A DNA stretch of 64,000 bases, taken from Ursus arctos. Its lineage: Eukaryota; Chordata; Mammalia; Carnivora; Ursidae. Position numbers and translations under genes: made by a program. The stretch spans positions 36,177,718-36,241,717 of the forward strand of contig NW_026622974.1 of the NCBI RefSeq assembly GCF_023065955.2, in the 5' to 3' direction. The notes beneath the pieces were generated by a model. The model was not told the DNA's origin and did not search any database. It saw only the letters and a program-made list of their open reading frames with translations. Numbering within the stretch: position 1 is the stretch's first letter; each line of letters opens with the position of its first letter. Positions 34,442-45,948 of the stretch are shown here, piece by piece.

Positions 34442-34641
34442 CCATTTGCAAATAACACGAATGGACCTTGAGGGCATAATGTTAAGTGAAATAAGTCAAT
34501 CAGAGAAAGACAAGTATCATAGGATTTCACTTATATGTGGAACTCAAAAAATGTAACAAATGAACCAATTGTTATTTGCCTTGGGGGAGGGGGTGGGGGA
34601 GGGGTAAAATAGATAAGTTGGATCAAGAGTGTGCTTATCAT
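34442..34641 (+). mobile_element. Older L1, sense segment, part 2
   Basis: Continues the older L1: 'aatggaccttgagggcataat', 'gttaagtgaaataagtcaat', 'ggatttcacttatatgtgg', a G-rich tract at 34583-34604, and 'taaaatagataagttggatc'. Confidence 0.85.
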
Positions 34642-34847
34642 GGGGCACCTAGGTGGCTCAGTCAGCTAAGTGTCCGACTCTTGATTTCAGCTGATGTCAT
34701 GATCTCAGGGTCATGAGATCGAGCCCTGCATGGGGCTCAGCACTCAGTGTGGAGTCTGCTTGAGATTCTCTCCCTCTGTGCCTCCCACTCACACGCATGC
34801 AGGCACTCTCTCTCTCTAAAATAAGTAAATAAATAAATTCTTAAAAA
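34642..34847 (+). mobile_element. CAN-SINE, older subtype, inside L1
   Basis: Head ggggcacctaggtggctcag, 'gtgtccgactcttgatttc', 'cttgagattctctccctctg', (CT)n and a taagtaaataaataaat tail. TSD agagtgtgcttat (34626-34638) / agagaatgcttat (34848-34860). It splits the older L1 3' UTR. Confidence 0.94.
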
Positions 34848-34860
34848 AGAGAATGCTTAT

Positions 34861-34955
34861 TGTGATGAGCACTGAGCACCTTGTAGAATTGTTGAATCAG
34901 TATTTTGTACAACTGAAAATAATATAACAGTGTATGTTAATTATACTCCAATAAT
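34861..34955 (+). mobile_element. Older L1, 3' terminus
   Basis: 'tgtgatgagcactgagcacc', 'gaattgttgaatcagtattttg' and 'aacagtgtatgttaattatac' are the last bases of the L1 3' UTR. The A-tail is eroded. Confidence 0.85.
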
Positions 34956-35004
34956 GAATTTTTCAATGACATAAGTATTTGTTGAACATCTACTTCAGAC
35001 ACGG

Positions 35005-35240
35005 AACTTGCTCTATAGTCAGACTACTAGGGTTCAAATTCCACTGTTTCATGTAGAGTTGGGATACCTCGTGTATGGGACGTAACATCTATAAGCTTCG
35101 ATCTCCTTATGTAGAATATTCCTAAAGATAATTACAATCACTATGTTAAAGGTGGCAGGAAGAGTAAATGAGGTAATTCATGTAAAACAATTGGTATAGG
35201 CTACCATATGGTGAACTCAGTAAATGGTAGCTATTCTCAC
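35005..35240 (+). mobile_element. MIR SINE
   Basis: Sense MIR: 'agtcagactactagggttcaaattcc', 'agcttcgatctccttatgta', 'gagtaaatgaggtaattcatg' and 'gaactcagtaaatggtagctatt'. Confidence 0.8.
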
Positions 35241-35469
35241 CATTGTGCTAGTTCCATGGGATAACATGAAAGATGTTTAAGACACTGCCTATGTTTTTAA
35301 AGAGGTTATAATATTAATAATATTTTCTTTATTATATTAAGAACCCTAGGCTCTGTGCAGTAGGTTGGAACATTAAGCATGATTAATTTAAAAAATATTC
35401 CTGCCTACAAAATGTACCTCTCATGTAGATGTATAAATTATAATTGATATGGGATACACTTGTATTTCA
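35241..35469. other. Unique AT-rich gap
   Basis: Nothing is recognised. Confidence 0.3.
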
Positions 35470-35586
35470 TTTATTTTATTACCTTTTATTGTAAAATAAA
35501 GCAGGTACAGAAAAGCACACACACAGAAATTAGTATAAGGCAAACAGCTTGAAATCTCCACTCAAGAAATAGAATATTACCAGCTG
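35470..35586. mobile_element. Ancient L1-type fragment, left of LTR
   Basis: 'tattgtaaaataaagcaggtac' and 'aagaaatagaatattaccagc' match a widespread ancient LINE 3' text that normally continues with a 'cctcccaatcactaccccc'-like stretch. That continuation appears only after the LTR, at about 36100. Confidence 0.5.
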
Positions 35587-36072
35587 TGATGGTTAATTTT
35601 ATGTGTTAACTTGACCAGCCACAGGGTGCCCAGATTAAACATTGCTTCCAGGTGTGTCTGTGAGGATGTTTCCAGAAGAGCTACATTTGAATCTGTGGAC
35701 TCAGTAAAGTAGATTGCCCTCTCTCATCATCCAATCCACCGAAGGTCTGAATAAAACAAAAAGGGAGGAAGGAAGTATTTGCCCTTTTCTCCTACCTCAC
35801 TGACTGAGCTGAGACATCTCATCTTTACCAACCCATAGACGGATTTACACCATTTGCTCCTCTGGTTTTCAGTCCTTTGGACGGGACTGAATTATACCAC
35901 AGCTTTCCTGGCTACTCCAGCTTGCAGGTGGCAGGTTGTGAGATCTCTCCGCCTCCGTAGTCCTATGAGCCTGTATATGTATAGGCACACGGATGCATAT
36001 ACCACCCAGATCTATAGCCATAATCCATAGATCCTGCTGGTTCTGTTTCTCTAGAGAACCCTGACTAGTACA
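35587..36072 (+). mobile_element. MLT2-type ERVL solo LTR
   Basis: Starts TGATGGTTAATTTTATGTG and ends CCCTGACTAGTACA, so the 5'-TG and CA-3' termini of a retroviral LTR are present. Internal blocks 'gtgtctgtgaggatgtttcc', 'gtagattgccctctctcatc', 'ggtctgaataaaacaaaaagg' and 'ggttctgtttctctagagaac' fit the MLT2 consensus. No gag, pol or env sequence lies beside it, so it is a solo LTR. Confidence 0.82.
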
Positions 36073-36250
36073 GCAGCCTCTCCACCACGACTTTCATGGA
36101 CCTATCCCAATCATAACACCTCCCTGCCTCCAAAAGTAACAGCGATCCTGATGTGTGTGGTAAAGACTTCCTTGCATTTTCTCTTGGCTTTATCACCCGA
36201 GTGAGCATCTTTAGACACTGTAGAACCGTCTTGCGCATTTAAAAAACTTG
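36073..36250. mobile_element. Ancient L1-type fragment, right of LTR
   Basis: 'ctatcccaatcataacacctcc', 'gtaacagcgatcctgatgtg' and 'cttccttgcattttctcttgg' resume the LINE text interrupted at 35586. Confidence 0.5.
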
Positions 36251-36889
36251 ATACGTCTTCTATGTCTCTTTTAATCTATAGGTTTCTCAGCCATTCCTTT
36301 CCATTTCTTATGATGTATCTGTGAAGATCTCAGAGCATTTGACCTGTCCTGAGTCAACAATCTGAATTTTGCTGAATGCATACTTATGGTGCAGCTTAAC
36401 ATGTTCCTCTGTCCTTTGTATTCTTGAAGACTGTCAGCTGGGTCTAAATGCTCAATGAGACTCTGGTCCAATTCCTTTGCCGGTATTATGGTTTTCATCA
36501 GAAGAGGCACATAAGGTCTGATATTTGCTCTTTTTAAATTTTTATAGCAGTTGATGTTCAAAGTTTAGATATATTAATTTATTGGGGTTGCAAAAAAAGG
36601 TACTATTTGATTCTACTACTGCTTTCTCACTTATTGGTTGGCATGCTTTTATAAGAAATGCTTCTTTCCTATACTATATGGCTACCCAATAGTGTAGTTC
36701 ATAAAGGAGTAGCAATATAAGTGCTTGATTGTTTTCTTTTATTTACCCAATTTTTAAGATAATGAAGCAGTTATCTGTTATTCTCAGAAGATGACCAATT
36801 AGCTTATTTTAAATATTACAAAATATAAATACATTTGATGGGTTTTAACTGTTATTTTTATCCTTCTTGATATTCATTGTCCTGTATTT
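36251..36889. other. Diverged AT-rich sequence
   Basis: May be further decayed LINE sequence; nothing firm is recognised. Confidence 0.3.
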
Positions 36890-37320
36890 GGCCAATGGGA
36901 ATTTCTTTCAATTTGGCTCCAAAGTCTTCTGACATTCTAGAATGGTCTTTTCTTTCTCTCTGGGATGTCAAGATATTTCAGGTCATCTTGTATATTTCTT
37001 GCTTCTGACCTGGAATCTGCCATTTCTCCAGGAAGCCTCAGTGTCTTTTAATAGGAAATGATATGTAAAGACCAAAGTCTTGGCTCTAGGATCACTCACT
37101 GGTTTATCATTGTTTTTAGGCTTTTTCATTGTAATATTTCCAATTCAAATACAGGACTACAGGATTTGTACTTTACCTTTTCTGTATTACATCTGTATTT
37201 TCTCCTGTCTACACTGAAAATCTTGGTTCTCAAAGATGTAGAGGATGATAGAATTAGAATGTCCCAGGATTACTCACTTTCCTTATGCCTTGTTACACAT
37301 GGGACAGTCTCAGAATAACA
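36890..37320. mobile_element. Ancient interspersed repeat, family uncertain
   Basis: 'caggtcatcttgtatatttcttgc', 'gacctggaatctgccatttctcc' and 'ttttaataggaaatgatatgt' resemble a very old mammalian LINE-associated consensus (L1M/HAL1 type). I cannot assign the family. Confidence 0.4.
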
Positions 37321-37397
37321 AGATTTATATTAAGATCACCATTATGATTATGGAAAGCAGATTTATTTCTATATGCACTCTCTATTCTTCCCCTACC

Positions 37398-37415
37398 TTT
37401 TTTTTTGGGGGGGGG
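37398..37415. repeat. T9-G9 homopolymer junction
   Basis: Nine T residues followed directly by nine G residues; prone to slippage. Confidence 0.9.
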
Positions 37416-37701
37416 TAAATGTACTGTATCTGTATTCTCAGATTATATGCTCTTTACAATCTAGGATATCTTTCTCATTAGGCAACAGTGCACTTAATGC
37501 TCATATGCACCCCCACTACCTGGTCCTTATGTCAAGGTCCTAGTCATTTTAGATGTCTGCACTTCATTCTCTCATACATTCCAAAGGAAAGATCTACGGG
37601 AATAATATTCCCTGAGTTCCCACATGTTGACGATGGTTTGTCTACGGCCTTTATATGCTTTACATTCTCTTCCTTTGAGTGTCTTCAATGTGTTACTTCA
37701 T

Positions 37702-37897
37702 TTAAAAAAAATATTTTATTTATTTATTTATTTGAGAGACAGAGTGAAAGAGAGAGAGCACGAACAGGGGGGAAAGGTAGAGGAAGAGGGAGAAGCAGGC
37801 TCCCCACTGAGCAGGGAGCCTGATGCAGGACTCCATCCCAGGACCCTGAGCTGAACTGAAGGCAGACACTTAACTGACTGAGCCACCCAGGTGCCCC
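37702..37897 (-). mobile_element. CAN-SINE, full length
   Basis: Antisense tail attttatttatttatttattt, GA-rich body, 'ctccccactgagcagggagcc' and head 'actgagccacccaggtgcccc'. TSD not recognised. Confidence 0.94.
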
Positions 37898-39240
37898 ATA
37901 TGTGGTCACCCCTAAGATTTCAGTAGGTTGGCGTACATTGCACTCAATACTGACAGAGTGGGCAAAGACCTGCCCACCTGCAGCCTCTCTCCTCAACTTC
38001 GCCTGCTTTACTTCCCAGGAAATACCCGTTGCTTATTTTCTCAGGTTTGCCAACTGCTCTGTTTTATCCCTATGGTTTCTCCCACAAAGATGGTGACGAC
38101 ACTCATATTTTGTGCTTACTGATGGTTTGTCTCCTCCTGCATGTCTTTTGGGGTTTGTGGAGATATCTTGTCTGGGTTTTTTTTTTTTTTTGGAAATGTT
38201 GTTCATGAGATTTTGATTTTGCTCTCTCATTGTTTTCTCTGTTTTGATCTGGTTGTTTGCGAAGATCCGAAACCTCTGTTGCCAACGCTGGCACCAAATT
38301 CCCAGCATGCTCCTATATTCCATTACGATTTGATTATTACTATAGCTGCAAATGAGATGAAATTTAAAACTGTAAAAGAAATAGAAATATATCCCAGTTA
38401 ATAAAAATGGTGTTCTGAAGGAGAAAACTTCAGCAGAGGCTGGCTATGCAAGTAGTTGATTTGAAAGTGATCCCTGGGAGTTAGGGTGCAGGACTGGGGA
38501 GGAAAGTGCAAGAGGGAAAGCCAATAAAAAAGTGTGTGTGGACGTAGCTCCAGTACAGGATTACAGGCAACTGACTGAGGCTGACCCCTTTCACAGAGCT
38601 TTATGAAGTGCATCTCAAGACTGTCCAGCTGGATGATAGAAGAACAAAGTATTTATATGTCTGCCCCACCCCCATTGAGCAGGGTGGTCCCCCCGTGCAA
38701 GTCTCCCCACTTCTGAGTTGTGCATGTGTCAATACGAAGTGGATTCTCCCAGGCCATCATAAGCCCGGCTCAGAGAAACCTTGGGCAGGAAGGGAGACCT
38801 CTTGTTGACTGTGCAACATGTTGTCTGATTACAGCGTCTTGTGAAGCGCGTTAAGACCTGTGTGGAATCACAGGTTGTATCAGCGGTGTTGCTGTATCAG
38901 TGGATGGAGCGACAGGGAGGATCGTGAGGATATTCAAAGTGTCTCAAGAGGGGTTTACAAAAGTTGGGCAGAAGTTTAGTAAAACATCTGAAAACAATGT
39001 CTTCTAAATTAATGAATGTATAGCGAATTTTAGAGGAAATATTTAAAATACTTAGGAGTAGATCTTAGGTAATAAAACTAATTTTATCTAATCCCTTTAA
39101 TAGTCGATCTTACTGCCCTAATTGTATTTAGAAGCATTCTCGTATGTTCTTTAACTGAAGTCTTTAGAGCCTGTCTATGAGGGAATCACAGAAACTTAAA
39201 TCACTATCTCCTATGGTAAGCCACAGGGGATAGAGCAATG
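37898..39240. other. Unique sequence, nothing assigned
   Basis: Contains a poly-T run at about 38176-38191. Open frames of up to 96 codons show no recognised similarity. Confidence 0.4.
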
Positions 39241-39273
39241 CATACAACATGTGTAGGGAAAAATGCATGTATG

Positions 39274-39325
39274 TATGTATATGGGTGTGTATACATACAT
39301 ACATACATACACACCCATATACATA
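39274..39325. repeat. Perfect 19-bp hairpin in a (CATA)n tract
   Basis: Arms 39274-39292 (tatgtatatgggtgtgtat) and 39307-39325 (its exact reverse complement) surround a 14-base loop, acatacatacatac. Confidence 0.9.
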
Positions 39326-39445
39326 TATTCTATTCGAATATATTATTTTATCTAAACATTAGAAAGGGGCAGGAGTACCGAGGTTGTGGATACTTTACCA
39401 AGTGCTCCCACTATTCAGCTCGGGATTGTGCGTTATTCCATCTTT

Positions 39446-39647
39446 ATTTTTTTTTTAAGATTATTTATTTATTTGACAGACAGCACAAGTAGGGGGAGCA
39501 GCAGAGGGAGAGGGAGAAGCAGAACCAGGCTCCCTACCGAGCAGGGAGCCTGATGCGGGGCTCGATGCGGGGCTTGATCCCAGGACCCTGGGATGATGAC
39601 CTGGGCAGAAGGCAGATGCTTAACTGACGGAGCCACCCAGGTGCCCC
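39446..39647 (-). mobile_element. CAN-SINE with internal 12-bp duplication
   Basis: Antisense tail, GA-rich body, head 'cggagccacccaggtgcccc'. TSD tgcgttattccatcttt (39429-39445) / tgcgttcttccatgttt (39648-39664). The stretch gatgcggggctc at 39552-39563 is repeated as gatgcggggctt at 39564-39575. Confidence 0.95.
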
Positions 39648-39660
39648 TGCGTTCTTCCAT

Positions 39661-39780
39661 GTTTCATTTATTCTCCAACACACTCCAACCAGGCTTCTGC
39701 TCCATTCCATGAAACTACTCTTGCCTAGATCGCTATTAATCTTTATGTTCCAGGGTATGGTTAGTAAAAGCTAGTAGAGG
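39661..39780 (+). mobile_element. L2 LINE RT-region fragment
   Basis: 'ccaacacactccaaccaggc', 'ccatgaaactactcttgcc' and 'ctagatcgctattaatct' match L2/CR1 reverse transcriptase text upstream of the catalytic region. Decayed. Confidence 0.5.
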
Positions 39781-39800
39781 TGACTTAAAAATAAAGGTCT

Positions 39801-40001
39801 TTTTTTAAAAAAAGATTTTATTTATTTATTTGAGAGAGAAAGAGAGACAGAGAGATAGAGAGCATGAGTGGGGTGGGGGAAGGGAGAGGGAGAAGCAGAC
39901 TCCCCACGAACAGGGAGCTGGACACAGGGCTCAATCCCAGGACTCTAGGATCATGACCGGAGCTGAAGGCAGACACTTAACTAAGTCACCCTGACGCCCC
40001 C
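39801..40001 (-). mobile_element. CAN-SINE
   Basis: Antisense tail aaagattttatttatttattt, GA-rich body, 'gggctcaatcccaggactc', head 'actaagtcaccctgacgcccc'. Likely TSD aaaataaaggtctt / aaaattaaatgtctt. Confidence 0.92.
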
Positions 40002-41044
40002 AAAATTAAATGTCTTGAAAGTTGACCAATATTTATATGTGTATGTATATAAGAAAGAATATTGTATGAAGATAGCTATAGAACTGACAGAACAACAACC
40101 TTAAGTAAACTAGACATACTTTCATTTTTTCTGAGGGTACTAGGGACATTTCATTTTTTGAGACAGTCATTAACACTCTAACAGTGTTTACTATTACTAC
40201 CGACGGTTGTTATTATTTGGCAGTGTCCTGTTTATTCTTCATCACTAACCCAGTCTTTTTATAATAGGTACATAATTCATCCAATTTTATTTAATCTATA
40301 TAACCACACCTGATTTAAAAAGAAGATATTTTGTACCCAAATAACTTTTTGTTCTAGGAAAAAATGCCCAGTGTTATAAATTTCAAAAAATGATCATGAT
40401 AATATACTTGACATGTTTTACTTTACCAACTTGGCTTATAAAATAAGATCATACTTATTTTTAGGTGGCAATTTTAATGATTCTTAAGCCCCCATCTACC
40501 CAGACTAGCAGGAAAGCCAGTCTTTTCCATGAGCTTCTCCAGCTCAGATAGTCCTTAGAAACCCAAGATTGCTTACACTGGTCCATCAAGCACTCTTCTT
40601 CCCCGCAGGCTTCTTCAGGGGATCTTAGGCACAGCCTTCAAAGCCAGTGTCTCACAACTCCTATCTCAAGGCAGCTCTGCTACAAGCGTAGCTTGTCTTT
40701 GGTATTGTTGTTTAGTTTTCAGTGGCAGATAGAGGATATGGATGGTGAAACCAGTGTAACTAAGAAGCCATTTGCAAGGCCGTGTCTGCCCTAACTATTC
40801 ATCCTGCGAGGGTTCTTTGGGGTTTATGTCAGAGGCATGCTCCTTTTGCCAGCTTCAACTCGGGTACAGCTGTCCCATGCCAAATGGGCTCAGGCTCCCC
40901 ATGTCACAGCTTGCAATTAACATATGCATAGCCCTGATCCCCAAGTACACACCCTCATTGTGCCTTGAAATAGTCCTCTCCAGAACTCTTGGTTCTGGGT
41001 TTATGTTCTTGCCTATATTGTAGCAATAGGCCATTGGTCCTAGC
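40002..41044. other. Unique sequence, nothing assigned
   Basis: AT-rich first half, mixed second half. No exon is supported. Confidence 0.4.
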
Positions 41045-41165
41045 CCTTTCATTTTACTGATGAAGAAACCAAAGCCTAGGGTGAAAAAATACCCAGAATA
41101 AAATATTGACAGTGCTTTGCTGTATAGATTTAAGACCAGATACCTTCATTCTTTCTTCTGTGCCA
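41045..41165 (-). mobile_element. MIR-like SINE fragment
   Basis: 'ttcattttactgatgaagaaacc' and 'aaagcctagggtgaaaaa' followed by 'ttaagaccagataccttcatt' fit the antisense MIR. Confidence 0.55.
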
Positions 41166-44100
41166 TACCCTTTCCCTGGCCCTTGAATAAGAAGTAGGAT
41201 TTAGAGAATTATCTTCACACAATAAAATTTCTCACTCATGCAAAATCCGGTGCATATATTTTGGGATAATTCTCCTCAAAATGGAGTTATAGATCTGCCA
41301 TCTTCATACGTGACATCCAAGTTTGGAGCAGAATAAGGAAGGGAGAGTGAGGAAGGCACATGTCATATGTTGACTGTGTTGGCCTTCTGATCACATTCCA
41401 TTGGCTAGAACTGGCCACATGATCGTATGTATGAAAAAGGGATAAGAAATTAACTACTTGGGTGGGCAGCTGTTTCCCAGAAACACAATGGAAGGGGAAA
41501 ATTAACTTTGGGGGTCAGCTGACCATCTAGCTGCAGAAACCTTTCCTCCGTACAAGCCTACCGACTTCCTTTTACACAGCCACAGACACGCTGGTCACTG
41601 GCAAGGGGAATGGGGTCATCCTCCCTGAGTAATGAATATGTGAGTAGAATTGGGGTTCTGTGGAAGAAGGCGGAGGTCAACTACCAGGGTCTTATAGTCA
41701 CTATGACTACTGTCTTTTCCAAAATGGTTACACTCAGCTGAACAAGAGCAGGGAATGGACGTCACTTTAGCTGCTGCTGCAAGGCCAGCTGATACGGAGA
41801 TAATTAGAGCGAGAGAAAAAATGGAATGATTCTCAAATGGCCAGTGGGTGATTTTGGCCCAGCTATCAGCAAGGCTCGCTCTGCCTACAGATTCATTTTC
41901 AATACGCTATTTAGGCTGAGCAGTTTTTCTAGCAAAGCTAATGGATTGTGTTTGATTTAGCTGCAATGGCTTGCCTGAATTACCTCAAATGTATTTATGA
42001 GATGCTTGGTCAGACTTACGACCATGGCACATAACCAGATTAACTGGTTCAAACAGGAATTAGCACATAGCCTTGATTTAATTAGCACAATTCCAAACGG
42101 GATGTTTAGAGATTTTGCCTAAAGGGAAGAGCAAACAAACCTATTTTGAGCCAAAGAATGGCATAGACAGTTATGAGGCAATAAAATTATAAATGTTGGC
42201 TACATAATGCGCTAGACTTTACATATGTGTCAAAAGAACATAAATCATGTATCATTTTGTTCTAACTTTTAAACATACCAAATGGCACAGAATTTGGGCA
42301 AATCTTTTGACTGCTCTTGATCTTAAAACAAGAGGACCGGGTTAGAGTGATGTCTCAGGTCTCAGATGCTGTAATTTTTCAGGCTTTAAGTCTGAATTAT
42401 AAAATACATACATAAATAATATGCCTATGGTTAAACTGTGACATCTTATTTCTCGTAGACTCCTCAGCAGTGGGCACCCGCAGGATCTTTAGTGCTTGTC
42501 TGATGAGTAAGCAAACCTAGAGCCTTTTTCATCAGCTTCTACGAGAAAAAGGAAGTTAATTAGGGTCTTTGTCAACAGACCTAGTAAACCTATAGATTTA
42601 ATTTTGATGAGTGCTATACACTTTTTGAGTATCTCGACGTGATCAGACAGCTATTATACTAATAAACTGAGTGACAATAAGAAGTCAGAGACTAGAGATA
42701 TTCTTACAGCTGTTGATTTTAAAAGTTGACCCGGTTCAGGAAATATGAACTAGGTCAAGTCGTGAGCACCTGTGGTGATTTCTTTTGTGTAATGTATGTT
42801 CATTGTATTAAAGCTTCATTCATTTACTTTTCATTTATTTGATGCTTTTGGTGGTTTCCATAGTGGCCTGGCTGAATTTTTTCCTTAATTAACTCTTTCT
42901 GAAGTGATTAATGTCATAATCAAGATTTCTGGGAAATGTTGATACTATTACAGAACAGTTACATTATTAATTATTATGTATTATTTGTTATTCATTACTC
43001 CAGACATTCTCATTTTGAATAATAATAAACACAGACAACCCAATTGCTGAAGTATAGGCAACTTTATAAGTTTATTTTGCATCACTTTAAAAAAATATAA
43101 ATTCGTTCAAATGTATTTTCGTGAAAATAATCTATAATGCGGTGTTTTCACTAATTGTGATTGGTCTTCCTATCTGAAGACGGAAATGTTTGAAAATTTT
43201 GACAAAGTTTACAATAGCAAAAATCAGAGATAGGTTTTCCCTTTGATCATAAGAAATCAAAATGTAAATAAAGTGAAATGGATCATTATAAAATTTTACT
43301 TTGAGTGCTTATTTTTATTTTATAACTGAAATACTTTCCATTACTGATCAAGGGCCTCCCAGTCTCTTGTGAGCCAAGATAACCTGTCTGCAGACAATCT
43401 GACCATGAATTCATCAAAAAGACGGTTTTTAGGCAAATCAGGTCTTGTACTGAGTTCTTCTGTGACATTTCTGCAAAACTAATGAAATACAAGCTACTGT
43501 CTATATTCATCAAATTTTTAATCTGCTTTACAAATGAGATAATATATGTGCATATGAGATCAACATTTTGTTCTTAATATTGTTCTTTTTGTGGCAAACT
43601 TCCTACTCAAAGAGAATCTGACAGTCCCGAAAAGAAGGAGCCACCCGCATTGCTCTCAAACAGGAAAAATACTTTTAAGGCTGGTATCTTTATAGTTAAG
43701 TCATTAAGTAGAAAACAGAAAGAATTTGAAGCGAATACATTTCAAAATAGAGAAAAGCATTCTAAGTTAGTTTTGCTACCCTCCAATCTCCATTTAAGGT
43801 ATATTCAGAAACATTAAATTCTTTTGTATTTTCTCCTAATATTTTATTTACAGAGAAACTTACTAACTGATGCATTAAGTCCTATGATATGGGATCCAAG
43901 TTACTATAGGAAATACTCAAATGTAGCAGGGCTTAGCAGGAAGAAAATAATGTGTCATTTTATCTGCCTGTGTTATTAAAAAACTGCTTCTTTAGGTGTG
44001 ACCAGGTCACTGATATTAACACTGGGTTTTGATTCCTGTCTGCTTTGCTGGGGTAACAGTTAGTTTCTCAGGCTGCTTTTCTTTGCTCCTCTAGGAAAGC

Positions 44101-45104
44101 CTGTAAAGGGTTTAGTGTTGAAAATTATATATTTCATATGAAATCTAAAACCTGAAACTTTTTTTGTTTTCTTAAGTTGCAGCTATAGAATATTTCATAG
44201 GCTTAACACATGGGAGAGGGGGTTTCCATGTCAGGTGATGACATGTTTTCCCGTCCTGACAACATGCAGACAGAAGAGCATCAAGACCAAACATCATCTT
44301 AGAAAAACATGTTTTTCTACAGGAAACAATTTTTAGAATATTATTCAGTCCTGAATAATACTTTCAAATGTGCCCGTTGCCTCTTGCTCGTGGCTTCGTT
44401 GCAAACAGAAAAATATACGACCCACCTATTATGTTTCTTTACATTTTAGTTGTAAAATATGCAAAACCCGTATTACTGCATTCACATGCGTAGTTGTGGG
44501 TCTTCGGTAAAACGTTAACATGAAAACCCTGTGCGGATGATATCTATTTGTGCCTTCTAATCCATAAACTGCTTATGTTCTGCTCCGAGGTGCGATAACT
44601 TCCTCATAAATCCGGGGAAGCTTATCCTCTGAGAAGAGGGATCAGAAGATGACAAGCTGTGGACCAGTTTGAAGCTCGGGATCCAGCTGATTGGGGATTT
44701 AGTTGTGGATGGGAAAGACCTGGTTCTGTTGTGGGTCTGCAGAATGTCTTGAAGTGTTTTTCAATGTTTTGGGTTTGGCAACCCCGAAGTGTGTTTTGCT
44801 AAGCACTCTTCCCTTCATTGTAAGCCCATGTGTATTATAAAGGAAATTTAATCCGTATGTTTTTGATTCCTTTACACTTAACTCATCAAAATGTTGTTTC
44901 GTAAGACCTATTTGATGTCCAAGAAGGCTTTGAGGCTTTTTATAACTTTTAAAAGCCTTTTTCCCTCCTTAGAAACAGGAAGTTGTGTTTTTCTAAGAGT
45001 AAACTAACTAAAAAAACCTAAGGGCTAGAGTTAGTAAGAAGGCTTCAAATGTAGGATAAATGTTAAAATTAATAGTAATACAGAAGGTACTTATGTCATA
45101 CTAA
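41166..45104. other. Long repeat-poor AT-rich stretch
   Basis: Nearly 4 kb with no confident repeat, apart from possible ancient repeat text at 41340-41640 ('cattccattggctagaactgg'). Many TAAT cores occur, including a duplicated AATTAGCACA at 42058-42067 and 42080-42089. Low repeat density can mark conserved noncoding DNA; this is inference only. Confidence 0.4.
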
Positions 45105-45325
45105 CTGTGTGCTTGATTTCTTCCAAGCATTTTTGGTGTTTTAAGTTATTTAATTCTTGCAGCTACCATGTAAAAGGCAGGTGCTGTTACTAGCTCCACT
45201 TCAAAGGAGAACTTAAGTTACCTGCCCAAAGGTCACACAGCTCATAAGGCTGGACTGGGATTTGACACCAGGCAGCCTGGGTCCCTGTGTCTAAACCTTT
45301 AACCACCATACAATACTGCCTATTT
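45105..45325 (-). mobile_element. MIR SINE
   Basis: Antisense MIR: 'taagttatttaattcttgcagc', 'aaaggcaggtgctgttactag', 'cctgcccaaaggtcacacagc', 'actgggatttgacaccaggc'. One of the best MIRs in the window. Confidence 0.88.
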
Positions 45326-45339
45326 CCACGGTGTTACCC

Positions 45340-45570
45340 TGTGACTAAACACTTTGGATGTTCCTTACAATGACTTAGGTACCAATCCTGCACTTGGTAC
45401 CGAAAAGATCATGTTCTTGCCCCTAAGAGAATTTACTCTGTAATGGGCACAAATAGACAAAAACCCAAACAAACAAACATGACAGACCACACACACACAC
45501 ACAAAACCCCTAAATGAAATACTACATGTTTCTTCAATGTCGTAATCATTCAACACATATTTATAGATTA
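45340..45570 (-). mobile_element. L2-like fragment with (AC)n
   Basis: 'aaaagatcatgttcttgccc' and 'ctaagagaatttactctg' resemble the antisense L2 3' UTR; 'attcaacacatatttatagatt' at 45548 is a second L2-like terminus. An (AC)n run occupies 45487-45502. Confidence 0.4.
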
Positions 45571-45933
45571 TTTAGCAAAGTCCGGCTCTCTTCTGCTCAT
45601 TAGAGAGGCAGCAGCCATGGATCTTGTATCGTCATGGATAATGGATTGCATTCCTCCCCTTAGAGGAGACCACTGGCAGAAACGGAAACAATGCTCGGGC
45701 TGCTTGTGATATTTCAACAACAGAAGGTGAGGTGGCAGCTGGGGTGACTCGGAGCAATCCATCCAGTCTGTGTCCTTGGGATGAGTTTCCTGTGGAAGCG
45801 ACGGTCAGTTCTGGTCTCCAGACCTGCTTGCCCTTCAGGGGCCAAGGGATATTTTCTTCTTAGTGCAGATCTCCCTTGATGATATCAAGAAGCAAATATT
45901 CCTGTTTATGTGAAATGAAGTTTTTACCCTTAA
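45571..45933. other. Unique sequence, nothing assigned
   Basis: No exon or repeat is recognised. Confidence 0.35.
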
Positions 45934-45948
45934 AAGTCTTAGCTAAGT

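Noticed and set aside
32690..34955. A full-length active L1
   Set aside because: The pieces belong to at least two truncated copies with inversion, insertion and missing ORF1.
35587..36072. A provirus with coding capacity
   Set aside because: Only one LTR is present; no gag, pol or env text on either side.
37488..37996. Open frames of 76-111 codons over a SINE
   Set aside because: Their C-terminal residues (runs of R, E and G, or L, P and S) are translations of the CAN-SINE GA/CT-rich body.
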